Part shown: piece after piece, positions 8,830 through 19,832 of the stretch
Position numbering within the stretch: position 1 is the stretch's first letter
Layout of the letters: every line of letters starts with the position of its first letter
Notes under the pieces: generated by a model
What the model was told of the DNA's origin: nothing
The model's database searches: none
Seen by the model: only the letters and a program-made list of their open reading frames with translations
From: Paludibacter sp.
GTDB taxonomy: Bacteria > Bacteroidota > Bacteroidia > Bacteroidales > Paludibacteraceae
Length of the DNA stretch: 64,000 bases
Direction of reading: 5' to 3'
NCBI GenBank assembly: GCA_028691965.1
Contig: JAQUYE010000001.1
Coordinates: forward strand, 1-64,000
Position numbers and translations under genes: made by a program

Positions 8830-9643
8830 CTTCGTCCTCATCATCTTCAGTCGGTTGTTGCGGTTGACACACAACTATACTCAGTTCATAGAGCAGATAA
8901 AGCGGTAATACAACGACAATAAGGGTGAAAGGATCGGTAGTAGGAGTAATAAGAGCAGCTAAAATCATCAGAATAACAAGCGCATACGATCGTACTGATT
9001 TGAGCAGTTGTTTGTGAATCAGGCCGGCCTTGGATAGTAGAAAAGCCAGTACAGGCATTTCAAACATAATCCCCAAACTGAAAATCAGAATGTACAGGGT
9101 GCCCAGGTAGGATTGAACTGAAATCTGGTTAGGTACCAGCACTGATATCTCATATGAACCCAGAAAACGTACTGTTAGTGGAAATATGATCAGATAGGCG
9201 GTAGCCACCCCTGCATAAAATAAAAAAGAAGCTGAAGAGAAGATTGCTCCGATGTGTTTCTTCTCATTGGGGTAGAGTGCCGGATAAACAAATCGCCAGA
9301 TCTCGAAAAGTATATAGGGTACTATCAGTATTAATGCCAGACTGAATGACGCTCCGATATGTGCCAGAAACTGGCCTGCCAGGTTGATATTAATTAATTG
9401 TAAGGAGAATTCTCCCGGACAGATAGCAGGGAGGTTAACCAGATTTCCCAACGAACAAAGCCACTCGTAGAATATAAAGTCAGAATTTAGTGGAGCAAAG
9501 ACTATCCTGGTAAAAACAAACTCCTTCATTGTAAAGATGACCCCCACTATAATTACCAGCGCAAGGATAATTCGAATAATTGTCCAGCGCAGTTCTTCCA
9601 GGTGTTCCCAGAATGAGAGTGTTTTTTCGTCTTCCGTTTGCAT
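8816..9643 (-). CDS. tatC: Sec-independent protein translocase TatC
   Basis: SFWEHLEELRWTIIRI N-terminus, multiple TM helices, FEMPVLAFLLSKAGLI. Confidence 0.94.
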   Translation of the reverse strand: MQTEDEKTLSFWEHLEELRWTIIRIILALVIIVGVIFTMKEFVFTRIVFAPLNSDFIFYEWLCSLGNLVNLPAICPGEFSLQLININLAGQFLAHIGASFSLALILIVPYILFEIWRFVYPALYPNEKKHIGAIFSSASFLFYAGVATAYLIIFPLTVRFLGSYEISVLVPNQISVQSYLGTLYILIFSLGIMFEMPVLAFLLSKAGLIHKQLLKSVRSYALVILMILAALITPTTDPFTLIVVVLPLYLLYELSIVVCQPQQPTEDDEDEATLL

Positions 9644-9658
9644 TACAAGGTAGCAGAC

Positions 9659-9880
9659 CTATTGTTTTTTGGTGTCGTCGGGGGTGCTGTTAATTTCTTC
9701 GTCGATGTCTTTCATCCCTTTCTTGAACTGACTTACACCTTTTCCCAGTCCTCGCATAAGTTCAGGGATCTTCTTGCCTCCGAAAATCAGAAGAATGACC
9801 AGGGCAATAAGGATAATCTCACCGGTACCGAATGCAAATAATAAAGTGCTGTTTATCATGATTAGTGTTTTTAAGTCCAC
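9659..9880 (-). CDS. tatA: Twin-arginine translocase subunit TatA/TatE
   Basis: [41 protein letters not shown]. Confidence 0.93.
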   Translation of the reverse strand: MDLKTLIMINSTLLFAFGTGEIILIALVILLIFGGKKIPELMRGLGKGVSQFKKGMKDIDEEINSTPDDTKKQ

Positions 9881-10015
9881 AAAAATACATTATTTTTATA
9901 ATACCATGAACAACAGTATTGGTTTTTTGCCGAATATCGTATCTTAGCAGCAGTTTTTCTCAACCAATTGCAGTAAGTATTTGTTATAGTGCTAACTATC
10001 AAACCCAGATTATCC

Positions 10016-11245
10016 ATGAAATCAATTTTATTATTTATTACTATTACCATTCTATCGGCTTTCCAGCTGTCTGCTCAGTCGGTTACTGAAATTAAAGGGA
10101 AAGTTACCGATGCTGGTAATGGAAATCCGCTTGCCTATTGTAATGTGCTGGTGGAAGGAACTAATATCGCAACTGTCACTAACAACGAAGGGGAGTTTTC
10201 CCTGAAGTTACCCTCAGACGACGCCCGACTGATTATTCGTTTCCTGGGTTTTATGGAACGTAAAGTATCCGTTCAGGAACTGACACACTTAAATGGCAGT
10301 ATACGACTCTCTCAGGTAGCATTTCAACTGCCTCAGATTGATGTGCTGACGCAGGATGGTGCAGCTTTAGTGAAAGTGATGCTCGATCGTGCCAATCAGA
10401 ATTATCCACAGGAAGAAATGCTTATGACAGCCTTTTATCGCGAATCTATTCGTAAAGGACGATCGTATGTTAGTCTGGCTGAAGCGGTAGTCGATATACA
10501 AAAACAAGATTACTCTTCGTATAAAAATGATGCTGCCCGTCTTTATAAAGCCCGTAAACAATCGGATTATACACGATTAGATACGCTGGTATTCAAGTTA
10601 ATGGGAGGTCCATACAATACGCTGTACCTGGACGTGATGAAGAATCCTCAGATTTTGCTTACCGAACAGGTGTTTACCAATTACCGTTTTCACTTTAATA
10701 AAGTGGAATATATGGATAACCGCATGGTATATGTGGTCGATTTTGAACATGTTCCGGGAGTTGAAATACCGCTGTATTCAGGCAAACTATATATCGATGC
10801 CGAGAATATGGCACTGAAGACGGCCGTGTTCAGTCTCGACTTGTCCGACCGACTCGAAGCTGTTAAGTTCTTTATCCGCAAGAAACCTTTCAATGCACAG
10901 GTAACCCCTATTCAGGCCGACTATCGGATTGATTATATCGAAAAGGACGGGAAATGGTACTATGGTTACAGCCGTATTGAACTGGGTATGAAAATCAACT
11001 GGAGGCGCAAACTCTTCCATACCTATTATTACTCGACTATTGAAATGGCCATTACCGACCGCGAGAAAAGCTCCGAGAATAAAGCCATCCGATTCCGTGA
11101 CCGCTTACGTTCGGATGTAATTATAAGCGATGCTGCTGCGGGCTTCAGCGATCCTGATTTCTGGGGTCCCTACAACGTTATTGAACCCGACAAACCAATT
11201 GAAGCCGCTATCCGGAAGATTAAAAAGGAAGTGGAAAAGAATTAG
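10016..11245 (+). CDS. Carboxypeptidase-D-regulatory-like domain outer-membrane-associated protein
   Basis: Signal peptide MKSILLFITITILSAFQLSAQ; VTEIKGKVTDAGNGNPLAYCNVLVEGTNIATVTNNEGEFSLKLP; ATG 10016 preferred over the upstream GTG of the ORF track. Confidence 0.72.
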   Translation: MKSILLFITITILSAFQLSAQSVTEIKGKVTDAGNGNPLAYCNVLVEGTNIATVTNNEGEFSLKLPSDDARLIIRFLGFMERKVSVQELTHLNGSIRLSQVAFQLPQIDVLTQDGAALVKVMLDRANQNYPQEEMLMTAFYRESIRKGRSYVSLAEAVVDIQKQDYSSYKNDAARLYKARKQSDYTRLDTLVFKLMGGPYNTLYLDVMKNPQILLTEQVFTNYRFHFNKVEYMDNRMVYVVDFEHVPGVEIPLYSGKLYIDAENMALKTAVFSLDLSDRLEAVKFFIRKKPFNAQVTPIQADYRIDYIEKDGKWYYGYSRIELGMKINWRRKLFHTYYYSTIEMAITDREKSSENKAIRFRDRLRSDVIISDAAAGFSDPDFWGPYNVIEPDKPIEAAIRKIKKEVEKN

Positions 11246-11360
11246 TTTACAATCGTTTGCAGTAAGAAAGTCAGATTTATCCCCGGTATTAAACTGTAGT
11301 TTTGCCGGGGATAGGTTTTCTTTGTGAGAGACATGTAACATAGGTGTCGATTCGGAACTA

Positions 11361-14015
11361 ATGAAAACTTCCCCTCTACACCCCCTTAATTCGTTTTATA
11401 GAAAAGGAATACCAGTGCTCTTCGCGATACTGTTGTTGATCAACCCGATCAGTGCTCAGAAAGTTTACACCACCTATCTTTGGCATATGGACCAGCCGGT
11501 ATACTGGGCTGAGAAGAGCAAGGACAAACCCGATAGCAAACAGTTTGTTGAAGAGTCACATCGTCTTAAAACGGCTGGTTTTAATCGTTATCCCGGTAGT
11601 ACAGTGGCGCATCCTACCAATAATCTGGAAGAGATTTTTTCAAAAGCCGATCGTGTAAATGCCTATCAAACTGCTCCCCGGAATGCTGTAAATAGTATTC
11701 GTAATTATCCTGATGCCGGTGCCCAGCTGAGTATTTCGGCCGGACTCATGGAAAATATCCGTTCGTTAGGGGAGAAGAACCAGTGGGGCTATGGTTCGGG
11801 TTGGATGAATTCCTACAAGGAAGCCATCGGTTGGCAAACTTCCGGTGGTTACCCTCGCCTTGATGTTGTTGCCTTCACCTGGGATCACGCACTTTCTCCT
11901 CTTGTCAGCGAACGAACACTTAATATGCAAATCCGTACTCATCAGTACACAACCGAAAAATACTATGGTTCGCGCTCCAGGGGCTATTGGCCGGCTGAAG
12001 CCGCATTTTCAGAACGGATTATCAAAACCCTGGTAGAATGTGGAATTGAGTGGTCGGTAGTAGCTAACAGTCACCTTGCCCGCACCTTATCCGATTATGT
12101 TCATCCTTTTTCCATTAATGGTAATATTGATGCTCCCAACAGGGCTGATCAGGTTCCCACACAGGGACTTAACTGGTTTGAAGGAGCTATCGACGGTCGT
12201 GGTTCCCGATTAGCTGTTCCTTATAGTTATCAGGCCCACAAGGCTCAGTATATAGACCCTGTCAGTGGCACCGCATATACAATAGATGTAGTTCCTATGT
12301 GTAATTATTTTAGCTATATAGATGGTTATAGCGGGGCTAATGCCGGTGAGGTGCAGACGAAGATTGAACCTTATAGTTCTGCTGAACGGCCTTCCATCTT
12401 ATTGCTTGCACACGATGGCGACAATGCCTGGGGTGGGGGTTATACCTATTACCACGAAGCAGTGCCCGGATTTACCGGCGATGCTTCAGCTAAAGGCTAC
12501 CGGCCTACAACCATTCAACAGTTTCTGGATGATCATCCGGTTCCTGCAGGGGCTATAGTAAGGGTTGAGGATGGTGCCTGGGTAAATGCCGATAGTGATT
12601 GGGGGCATCCTCAATTTATAAATTGGTTATGGCCGCTCTATAGTAAACCATCGTATCGCTTTAATCCCGATGGCTGGACCGAAGACGCCCGTAACTGGGC
12701 CGTGATTACTGCTACCGAGAATTATATGATAATGGCTGAAGACCTGGAAGGTGGTAATTTGCGGATGAACTATGTTGCTGAAGGAGGAAGTGAGGCCTCG
12801 AATGCCGAGAAAGCATGGCATTTCTTTTTTGGCGGATTAAATTCCGGTTTTATGTACTATGGAAAGGCTGAAGATATGGAAGTAAAGCCTTCGATGACCG
12901 GAGCTATCGCTATCGAATATGCTTCTAAGGTAATTAATGCACACCCCGGTGTAGATCAAACTCCTCCTTCGGTATTTATTCCGCAACGTTTTCCATATAA
13001 TCCCGGGCGGACAGGCTTCGGACCACTTACTGCTTATCAGCAGGTGAGTAATTCGTCCGACTTTCATATTTGGACCTTTGCGTATGATGTTAGTGGATTG
13101 TCGGAGGTGACCTTGAAATACCGCATCGACAATGATTGCTGGAATCCTATCGGGAGTATTCAAAACGATACTTATGCAGGTGGAGATGAAGTGCAGGCAT
13201 GGCAAAGTATTCCGATGAGTCGCAGACCCATGGCTGCCGATCCTGCCAACGACGGCGAACTTAACTTCTTTATCCAACCTGTAGCTCAGGCCGACTTATG
13301 TTATGCTGAGCTAACTGCTCTGAAGGATGTGTTAGTGGATTACTATGTTGAAGCTACCGATGCAAAAGGGAATGTTTTCCGTACTCCCATACAGCATGTT
13401 TATGTAGGTGAAGGTACTGGTAGTGATGAGGGTGATCCTGATGGCGATCCGATTACGGTATCTTTCTTACGGCCTGCCGACTGGTCGGGGACGGGTGTTA
13501 AGCTTTGGGCATGGAGTGCAGGTGGTAACTTATTTGATACATGGCCGGGAGTGGATATGACTGATAACGGAAATGGCTGGTTTAGCTACACCTTCGACCA
13601 ACCGGTACGATCAGTAAATGTGATTTTTAGTAACAACGGATCTCCTCAATCGGTCGATATCAATGGAGTTACTAATACAAGTTGTTATGAGTACGATGCG
13701 CTGTCGGGAAATAAATTTACTGTTAAGGAAGTGTCCTGTATACAAACATCAACTCATCAACCTGCTACTTTACAACTTTCAGTGTATCCGCAACCTGCTT
13801 CCGACCGGTTTGTGGTTACATTGCCGAATGTTGATGTGAGCAAGGGTTTTGAGTTAATCATTCGTGACCTGAGTGGTAAAATCGCAGGTCGTGTGCCGGT
13901 TACTCAACCGACTACTGTAGTAGATTGTGAAACAATGCTTCCCGGTGTATACTTCCTGCAAGCTATCTCCGTCGATATGGAACCTGTTTTCAGCTCCCGC
14001 TTACTAATTAAGTAA
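11361..14015 (+). CDS. Secreted GH57-like glycoside hydrolase with starch-binding-type module and T9SS sorting domain
   Basis: YTTYLWHMDQPVYW near N-terminus (GH57 region I-like); C-terminal WSGTGVKLWAWSAGGNLFDTWPGVDM...YTFDQPVRSVNVIFSNN (CBM26-like); YPQPASDRFVV...LPGVYFLQAISVDMEPVFSSRLLIK sorting domain. Confidence 0.7.
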   Translation: MKTSPLHPLNSFYRKGIPVLFAILLLINPISAQKVYTTYLWHMDQPVYWAEKSKDKPDSKQFVEESHRLKTAGFNRYPGSTVAHPTNNLEEIFSKADRVNAYQTAPRNAVNSIRNYPDAGAQLSISAGLMENIRSLGEKNQWGYGSGWMNSYKEAIGWQTSGGYPRLDVVAFTWDHALSPLVSERTLNMQIRTHQYTTEKYYGSRSRGYWPAEAAFSERIIKTLVECGIEWSVVANSHLARTLSDYVHPFSINGNIDAPNRADQVPTQGLNWFEGAIDGRGSRLAVPYSYQAHKAQYIDPVSGTAYTIDVVPMCNYFSYIDGYSGANAGEVQTKIEPYSSAERPSILLLAHDGDNAWGGGYTYYHEAVPGFTGDASAKGYRPTTIQQFLDDHPVPAGAIVRVEDGAWVNADSDWGHPQFINWLWPLYSKPSYRFNPDGWTEDARNWAVITATENYMIMAEDLEGGNLRMNYVAEGGSEASNAEKAWHFFFGGLNSGFMYYGKAEDMEVKPSMTGAIAIEYASKVINAHPGVDQTPPSVFIPQRFPYNPGRTGFGPLTAYQQVSNSSDFHIWTFAYDVSGLSEVTLKYRIDNDCWNPIGSIQNDTYAGGDEVQAWQSIPMSRRPMAADPANDGELNFFIQPVAQADLCYAELTALKDVLVDYYVEATDAKGNVFRTPIQHVYVGEGTGSDEGDPDGDPITVSFLRPADWSGTGVKLWAWSAGGNLFDTWPGVDMTDNGNGWFSYTFDQPVRSVNVIFSNNGSPQSVDINGVTNTSCYEYDALSGNKFTVKEVSCIQTSTHQPATLQLSVYPQPASDRFVVTLPNVDVSKGFELIIRDLSGKIAGRVPVTQPTTVVDCETMLPGVYFLQAISVDMEPVFSSRLLIK

Positions 14016-14107
14016 AATTGGAAATTCTTTCAGAATTTAATACCTTTGGTGTTTAATTTAATAAGCTGTTTGCCAACCTTACAGAATGGTGTAGTTGTTT
14101 GTAAATC

Positions 14108-14638
14108 ATGAAATCACTTCTTCTTGTTTTCTTCTGTTTAGCTATGCTCCCGCTTAATGCGCAAAGGCAAGGTGGTCACCACCGTACGCCTGTTCTCACC
14201 GAAATTTCAAACAAAGAAATTGTACAAAGTGTATATGCCGATGCTACTAAGGTTGAAAAACTGAATGATTACTGGTATTCGATTGTCGATGATTCAGGTA
14301 AGGTGTATGGCTACGCAATGACCAGCACCGATTACTGTAGTCAGATTTCAGGTTACAACGGACCGACTCCGGTAATGATTATTACTGATAACCGTTATGT
14401 AATTCAGAAGGTTGCGCTTATGTCGCACTGCGAAACACCTGGCTACATCAATAGAATGGAAATCGGGGGATTTTTCGGTTCCTGGAACGGTAAAACACTT
14501 CAACAAGCCAGTCGGTTACAGGTGGATGCCGTAAGCGGTGCCACACTGACAGCTGTATCGGTAATCAAAAATGTTGAGTATTTAGTCAGGGCCGGTCAAA
14601 AAAAGCTACCAACAATAAATCTTAAATCTAATCATTAA
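14108..14638 (+). CDS. Exported FMN-binding (RnfG/NqrC-type) domain protein
   Basis: Signal peptide; YGYAMTSTDYCSQISGYNGPTPVMIITDN; VDAVSGATLTAVSVIKNV flavinylation-type motif. Confidence 0.75.
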   Translation: MKSLLLVFFCLAMLPLNAQRQGGHHRTPVLTEISNKEIVQSVYADATKVEKLNDYWYSIVDDSGKVYGYAMTSTDYCSQISGYNGPTPVMIITDNRYVIQKVALMSHCETPGYINRMEIGGFFGSWNGKTLQQASRLQVDAVSGATLTAVSVIKNVEYLVRAGQKKLPTINLKSNH

Positions 14639-14721
14639 CCGTTAACCACTACTTGATAATCATTTTCTTCTAAACAAAACCCTTTGTTAATGCGTTATTT
14701 CGTTACTTGTTTGAATTTTAG

Positions 14722-14729
14722 TAACTTTG
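14722..14729 (+). promoter_or_regulatory. -7 box (TAACTTTG) upstream of sufB
   Basis: Exact TAnnTTTG, 25 bp before the sufB ATG. Confidence 0.5.
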
Positions 14730-14753
14730 CAGCCCAAATTTTTATTATAGCAT

Positions 14754-16190
14754 ATGTCAGACGCAATTATACACGAAGTAACGCAAAACGAATATAAATA
14801 TGGATTTACAACCGATATTGAGACGGATGTAATCCCTGTTGGATTAAATGAAGAGGTGGTACGCATCATCTCGGCAAAGAAAAACGAGCCGGAATGGATG
14901 TTGGATTTCCGTCTGAAGGCTTATCGCCACTGGACGACGCTCACCATGCCTACCTGGGCTCACCTCACCATCCCGGAGTTCGATTATCAATCGATTTCCT
15001 ATTTTGCTGCACCTCGTAAGAATGCCCCTAAAAGTCTGGATGAGGTCGATCCCGAATTATTGAAAACCTTCAACCGGCTTGGAATTCCGTTGGAAGAACA
15101 GAAAGCACTCAGCGGTATAGCTGTTGATGCTGTGATGGACTCGGTGTCGGTGAAAACGACCTTCAAGGAAACATTGGCCGAGATGGGAATTATTTTCTGC
15201 TCTTTTAGTGAAGCCGTTGAACATCACCCTGATTTGGTAAAGAAATACATGGCATCTGTTGTTCCTTACACCGATAACTTCTTCGCAGCACTTAATAGTG
15301 CGGTGTTCAGCGACGGATCTTTTGTCTATATTCCGAAAGGGGTTCGTTGTCCGATGGAACTCTCTACCTATTTCCGTATCAACGCAATTAATACCGGTCA
15401 GTTTGAGCGAACCCTCATCGTGGCCGATGATGATAGTTATGTGTCGTACCTGGAAGGATGTACTGCACCGCAACGCGACGAGAACCAGCTTCACGCTGCT
15501 ATTGTTGAAATCATTGCGATGAAGAATGCCAACGTAAAGTATTCAACTGTTCAGAACTGGTATCCCGGTGATAAGGATGGCAAGGGAGGTATTTATAACT
15601 TTGTTACTAAACGTGGAATTTGTAAAGGCGACAACTCGCATATCTCATGGACGCAGGTGGAAACCGGTTCGGCAATTACCTGGAAATATCCGTCCTGCGT
15701 GTTGCAGGGGGATAATTCATCCGCTGAGTTTTATTCTGTAGCAGTGACAAATCATCACCAGCAAGCTGATACCGGAACCAAGATGATTCACCTGGGTAAG
15801 AATACACGTTCACATATTTTGTCGAAAGGAATCTCGGCAGGGGTGAGCCAGAACAGCTACCGGGGACTGGTACGTATAAGTGCTAAAGCCGAGAATGCCC
15901 GTAACTTCTCTCAGTGCGACAGTCTGCTGTTAGGCGATAAGTGCGGTGCACATACCTTCCCTTACATGGAGGTAAATAATGAATCTGCAATAGTTGAACA
16001 CGAAGCTACCACCTCTAAGATATCCGAAGATCAGTTATTCTATTGTAATCAGCGAGGTATTGGAACCGAAGATGCCGTGGGACTTATCGTTAACGGATAT
16101 GCCAAGGAGGTTGTTGATCAGTTACCAATGGAATTTGCAGTGGAAGCTCAAAAGTTACTTCAGATTACCCTTGAAGGGTCAGTAGGATAA
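14754..16190 (+). CDS. sufB: Fe-S cluster assembly protein SufB
   Basis: [93 protein letters not shown]. Confidence 0.97.
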   Translation: MSDAIIHEVTQNEYKYGFTTDIETDVIPVGLNEEVVRIISAKKNEPEWMLDFRLKAYRHWTTLTMPTWAHLTIPEFDYQSISYFAAPRKNAPKSLDEVDPELLKTFNRLGIPLEEQKALSGIAVDAVMDSVSVKTTFKETLAEMGIIFCSFSEAVEHHPDLVKKYMASVVPYTDNFFAALNSAVFSDGSFVYIPKGVRCPMELSTYFRINAINTGQFERTLIVADDDSYVSYLEGCTAPQRDENQLHAAIVEIIAMKNANVKYSTVQNWYPGDKDGKGGIYNFVTKRGICKGDNSHISWTQVETGSAITWKYPSCVLQGDNSSAEFYSVAVTNHHQQADTGTKMIHLGKNTRSHILSKGISAGVSQNSYRGLVRISAKAENARNFSQCDSLLLGDKCGAHTFPYMEVNNESAIVEHEATTSKISEDQLFYCNQRGIGTEDAVGLIVNGYAKEVVDQLPMEFAVEAQKLLQITLEGSVG

Positions 16191-16223
16191 ATCATTCAGA
16201 ATAATAAAAAAATAAACCATACA

Positions 16224-16976
16224 ATGTTAGTCATTAAAAACTTGCATGCCAGCATCAATGGCAAAGAAATATTAAAAGGGATTAACCTGACTGTTAATCC
16301 GGGAGAAATTCATGCAATCATGGGTCCGAACGGTTCAGGAAAATCTACCTTATCGTCGGTAATTACGGGTAATCCGTTTTTTGAAGTTACTCAGGGCTCA
16401 ATTGAATTTAACGGGAAAGACCTGCTGGAGCTGGCTCCTGAGGAACGGGCCAACGAAGGTGTTTTCTTAAGTTTTCAATATCCTGTTGAAATTCCGGGCG
16501 TAAGCATGGTGAACTTCATGCGTGCTGCCATCAACGAAAAACGCAAGTATCTCAACGAACCGGCTATCTCGGCCAGCGACTTTCTCCGACTCATGCGCGA
16601 GAAGAAAGAATTGGTTGAGATGGATAGCAAACTGACCAACCGTGCAGTGAACGAAGGTTTCTCGGGTGGAGAAAAGAAGAAAAATGAAATTTTCCAAATG
16701 GCAATGCTGGAGCCGAAACTGGCGATTCTTGATGAGACCGACTCCGGATTGGATATCGATGCGTTACGCATAGTGGCCAATGGAGTTAACAAACTCAAAA
16801 CACCTGATAACGCAACCATCGTTATTACTCACTACCAACGCTTACTCGATTATATTACCCCTGATTTTGTGCATGTGCTGTACGACGGAAATATCGTAAA
16901 ATCGGGCACTAAAGAGCTGGCTCTCGAACTCGAGGCCAGGGGATACGACTGGATCAAACAGGAAGTAGAAGCATAA
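16224..16976 (+). CDS. sufC: Fe-S cluster assembly ATPase SufC
   Basis: [50 protein letters not shown]. Confidence 0.97.
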   Translation: MLVIKNLHASINGKEILKGINLTVNPGEIHAIMGPNGSGKSTLSSVITGNPFFEVTQGSIEFNGKDLLELAPEERANEGVFLSFQYPVEIPGVSMVNFMRAAINEKRKYLNEPAISASDFLRLMREKKELVEMDSKLTNRAVNEGFSGGEKKKNEIFQMAMLEPKLAILDETDSGLDIDALRIVANGVNKLKTPDNATIVITHYQRLLDYITPDFVHVLYDGNIVKSGTKELALELEARGYDWIKQEVEA

Positions 16977-16987
16977 AAAAAGGATAC

Positions 16988-18328
16988 ATGGAACAACAAT
17001 ATATTGACTTATATAAAGCTCATCATGCTACCATAAAGGAGCATTCGGCCGCAGTGATCAACGAATCACGCGACGAAGCCTTTGCTCTTTTTGAAGAGTT
17101 GGGCTTTCCTACTACCAGGTTAGAGAACTACAAATACACCGACCTTCGTCCCGCATTCGAACAGGACTACGGTCTGAACATTCGTCGGTTGGATTTTCCT
17201 GTCGACCCCTATCAGGTGTTTAAGTGCGATGTGCCAGGAATCGATTCCTTCCTTTACTTTGTAGTAAATGATGGTTTTTATCCCGAAGAAAATGAACGTA
17301 ACAAAGAGTTACCTGAGGGTGTAATTATTTGTAGTCTGAAAGAGGCCTCTGAAAAGCATCCTGAACTGGTTAAGAAATATTATGGTCGGCTTAGCAACAC
17401 AAAGAAAGACGGTCTGGTAGCATTCAACGGGGCCTTCGCACAGGATGGGTTCTTTATGTATGTGCCTAAAAACGTGGAACTCCCGCGTCCTGTTCAGCTC
17501 ATTAATATAATGCGCTCAGATGTCGACTTTATGGCCAACTCTCACAACCTGATTATCATTGAGGAGAACGCCAAAGCTCAGTTGCTGGTCTGTGATCACA
17601 CGCAGGACGATGTGCACTTCTTTGCCAACCGGGTTACTGAAGTATTTGTAGGCGAATATGCTACATACGATCATTACAAGCTTGAGAATACTCATAACCG
17701 AATGACCAACCTGGCAACTTTACTCGTTGAACAGCAGGCATCGTCCAATATTATTTCCAATGTGATTACACTTCACAACGGCCTTACCCGAAATACCATT
17801 GAGGTAGCGCTGAATGGAAAGCATTGCGAAACAGAGGTGTGTGGGATGGTTATTGGCGACAAGAATCAGACAGTCGATAATTTTACTTCGGTATTGCACA
17901 ACATGCCCGAATGTCACTCCGACGAATTGTTCAAATATGTGCTGGATGACAGTTCAAAAGGAGCATTCACCGGTCGCCTATATGTTGCCAAAGACGCTCA
18001 GAAGACCCTGGCATATCAGACCAACAGAAATATCCTGTTGAACCGTACTGCCAGGATGCGTACCAAACCACAACTCGAAATCTATGCCGATGATGTGAAA
18101 TGTTCACACGGGGCAACGATAGGTCAGCTCGATGATAACGCTTTGTTTTACATGCGTTCACGTGGTATACCCTTCAACGAAGCAAGGTTATTACTTATGA
18201 ATGCCTTTATGGCTGATGTTATTGACTATATTCGGATTGATGCCCTGCGCGACAGGATAAAGATGCTGGTGGAAAAACGACTGCGCGGAGAACTGTCGAA
18301 GTGTGAAGGATGTGTGATTTGTCAGTAA
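16988..18328 (+). CDS. sufD: Fe-S cluster assembly protein SufD
   Basis: Follows sufBC; GAFTGRLYVAKDAQKTLAYQTNRNILL, MRTKPQLEIYADDVKCSHGATIGQLD. Confidence 0.95.
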   Translation: MEQQYIDLYKAHHATIKEHSAAVINESRDEAFALFEELGFPTTRLENYKYTDLRPAFEQDYGLNIRRLDFPVDPYQVFKCDVPGIDSFLYFVVNDGFYPEENERNKELPEGVIICSLKEASEKHPELVKKYYGRLSNTKKDGLVAFNGAFAQDGFFMYVPKNVELPRPVQLINIMRSDVDFMANSHNLIIIEENAKAQLLVCDHTQDDVHFFANRVTEVFVGEYATYDHYKLENTHNRMTNLATLLVEQQASSNIISNVITLHNGLTRNTIEVALNGKHCETEVCGMVIGDKNQTVDNFTSVLHNMPECHSDELFKYVLDDSSKGAFTGRLYVAKDAQKTLAYQTNRNILLNRTARMRTKPQLEIYADDVKCSHGATIGQLDDNALFYMRSRGIPFNEARLLLMNAFMADVIDYIRIDALRDRIKMLVEKRLRGELSKCEGCVICQ

Positions 18329-18383
18329 GAATCATTATCCCGAAATAAAGTGTATTTTTGTGTTCAGTTAAAAAGCTGAACAC

Positions 18384-19196
18384 ATGGATACAAAAACTGT
18401 TCTTATCACCGGGGCTTCTTCCGGTATTGGAAAAATCATTGCTGAATACCTGAACGAACGTGGTTATTCTGTTCTGGGAACTTCCCGTAACCCTGCTTCG
18501 GTTTCGGATATTTCTTTTCCACTCCTCACGCTTGATGTTACAAGCGATGAATCGGTGTCGCAACTTGTTCATCAACTTGAAGCTGATGGCACCCGGGTGG
18601 ATGTGTTGATCAACAATGCGGGCTACGGACTTGCCGGTCCGCTCGAAAACTTCACGATGGACGAAGCCCGTGCTCAGTTCGAAACAAACTTTTTCGGAGT
18701 TGTGCGCATGGTGAATGCCTTTCTACCGGTATTGCGCCGGCAGGGCGGGGGAGTGATAATTAATACGGGATCGATGGCCGGACTCATCGGGCTTCCTTTT
18801 CAGGGACATTATTCTGCCAGTAAGTATGCCCTCGAAGGGTATCTTGCCGCTCTCAGGATGGAAGTGCTTCCTTTTAATATTCGTGTTTTCAATATTAACC
18901 CCGGAGATTTCCGTACAGGCTTTACTGCCAATCGCCGTATTATCGGCACGGTCGACCCGATTTACAGGAGAAAGTTCGATCAGTTGCTGACTATGTACGA
19001 ACACGATGAAAACAACGGTGCATATCCAATCATAATTGCCAGGAAGATAGAAAAGCTGATCCGTAAAACTGGTGGTTATAAAGTGCGTTACGTAATTGGT
19101 AAGTTCGACCAGGTAGTGGGGGTACCCCTTAAACGTTTACTTGGCGATACTCTGTTCGAGCAACTGATGATGATGTTTTGGAAAATAAAAAAGTGA
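18384..19196 (+). CDS. Short-chain dehydrogenase/reductase
   Basis: TGASSGIGK, NNAGYG, YSASKYALEGY. Confidence 0.9.
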   Translation: MDTKTVLITGASSGIGKIIAEYLNERGYSVLGTSRNPASVSDISFPLLTLDVTSDESVSQLVHQLEADGTRVDVLINNAGYGLAGPLENFTMDEARAQFETNFFGVVRMVNAFLPVLRRQGGGVIINTGSMAGLIGLPFQGHYSASKYALEGYLAALRMEVLPFNIRVFNINPGDFRTGFTANRRIIGTVDPIYRRKFDQLLTMYEHDENNGAYPIIIARKIEKLIRKTGGYKVRYVIGKFDQVVGVPLKRLLGDTLFEQLMMMFWKIKK

Positions 19197-19822
19197 TGGA
19201 TATTTCTCTGATTCAGCAAGGATTGAAGCGACCTCTTCCCGGTGTTAGCTCACACCTCAAAATGGCACCGGCTCATCGTGAGGCGGAGTTCAGGGGCATC
19301 CGTGCCGAAGATTTTAATCCTCGTCTGAGTGCCGTACTGGTCCTCTTGTTTCAAGAGCACGAACGCCTTAAGATAGTGTTTATACGCCGTGGCGAATACG
19401 TGGGGATACATTCCGGACAAATTGCCTTTCCGGGTGGACGCTATGAAGAGGAAGACGGCGATTTGCTGACAACGGCTAAGCGGGAAGTAGAGGAGGAAAT
19501 CGGAATTCATCGGGATTCATACGAAATTATCGGACAACTTACGGATTTGTATGTTCCACCCAGCAACTTTCTGGTTCGTGCTTTTGTTGCTTATTCACCG
19601 ATTCGCCCCGACTACACTCCTGACCCACGTGAGGTACAGGAAGTAATCGAAGTTGATCTTGATCATTTCCTGAACCACGAACATATTAAAATAAAAGACT
19701 TCCCTGCCCACAATAGTCTGAACAATACCAGTGCTCCCTATTATGATGTTGATGGTATAGTTATTTGGGGAGCCACTGCCATGATGCTGCGGGAGATGAT
19801 GGATACAATTATTAATAATTAA
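19196..19822 (+). CDS. NUDIX hydrolase (CoA-pyrophosphatase-like)
   Basis: SGQIAFPGGRYEEEDGDLLTTAKREVEEEIGI NUDIX box; ATG 19196 overlaps the SDR stop (TGATG). Confidence 0.88.
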   Translation: MDISLIQQGLKRPLPGVSSHLKMAPAHREAEFRGIRAEDFNPRLSAVLVLLFQEHERLKIVFIRRGEYVGIHSGQIAFPGGRYEEEDGDLLTTAKREVEEEIGIHRDSYEIIGQLTDLYVPPSNFLVRAFVAYSPIRPDYTPDPREVQEVIEVDLDHFLNHEHIKIKDFPAHNSLNNTSAPYYDVDGIVIWGATAMMLREMMDTIINN

Positions 19823-19832
19823 ACGTACAGCG

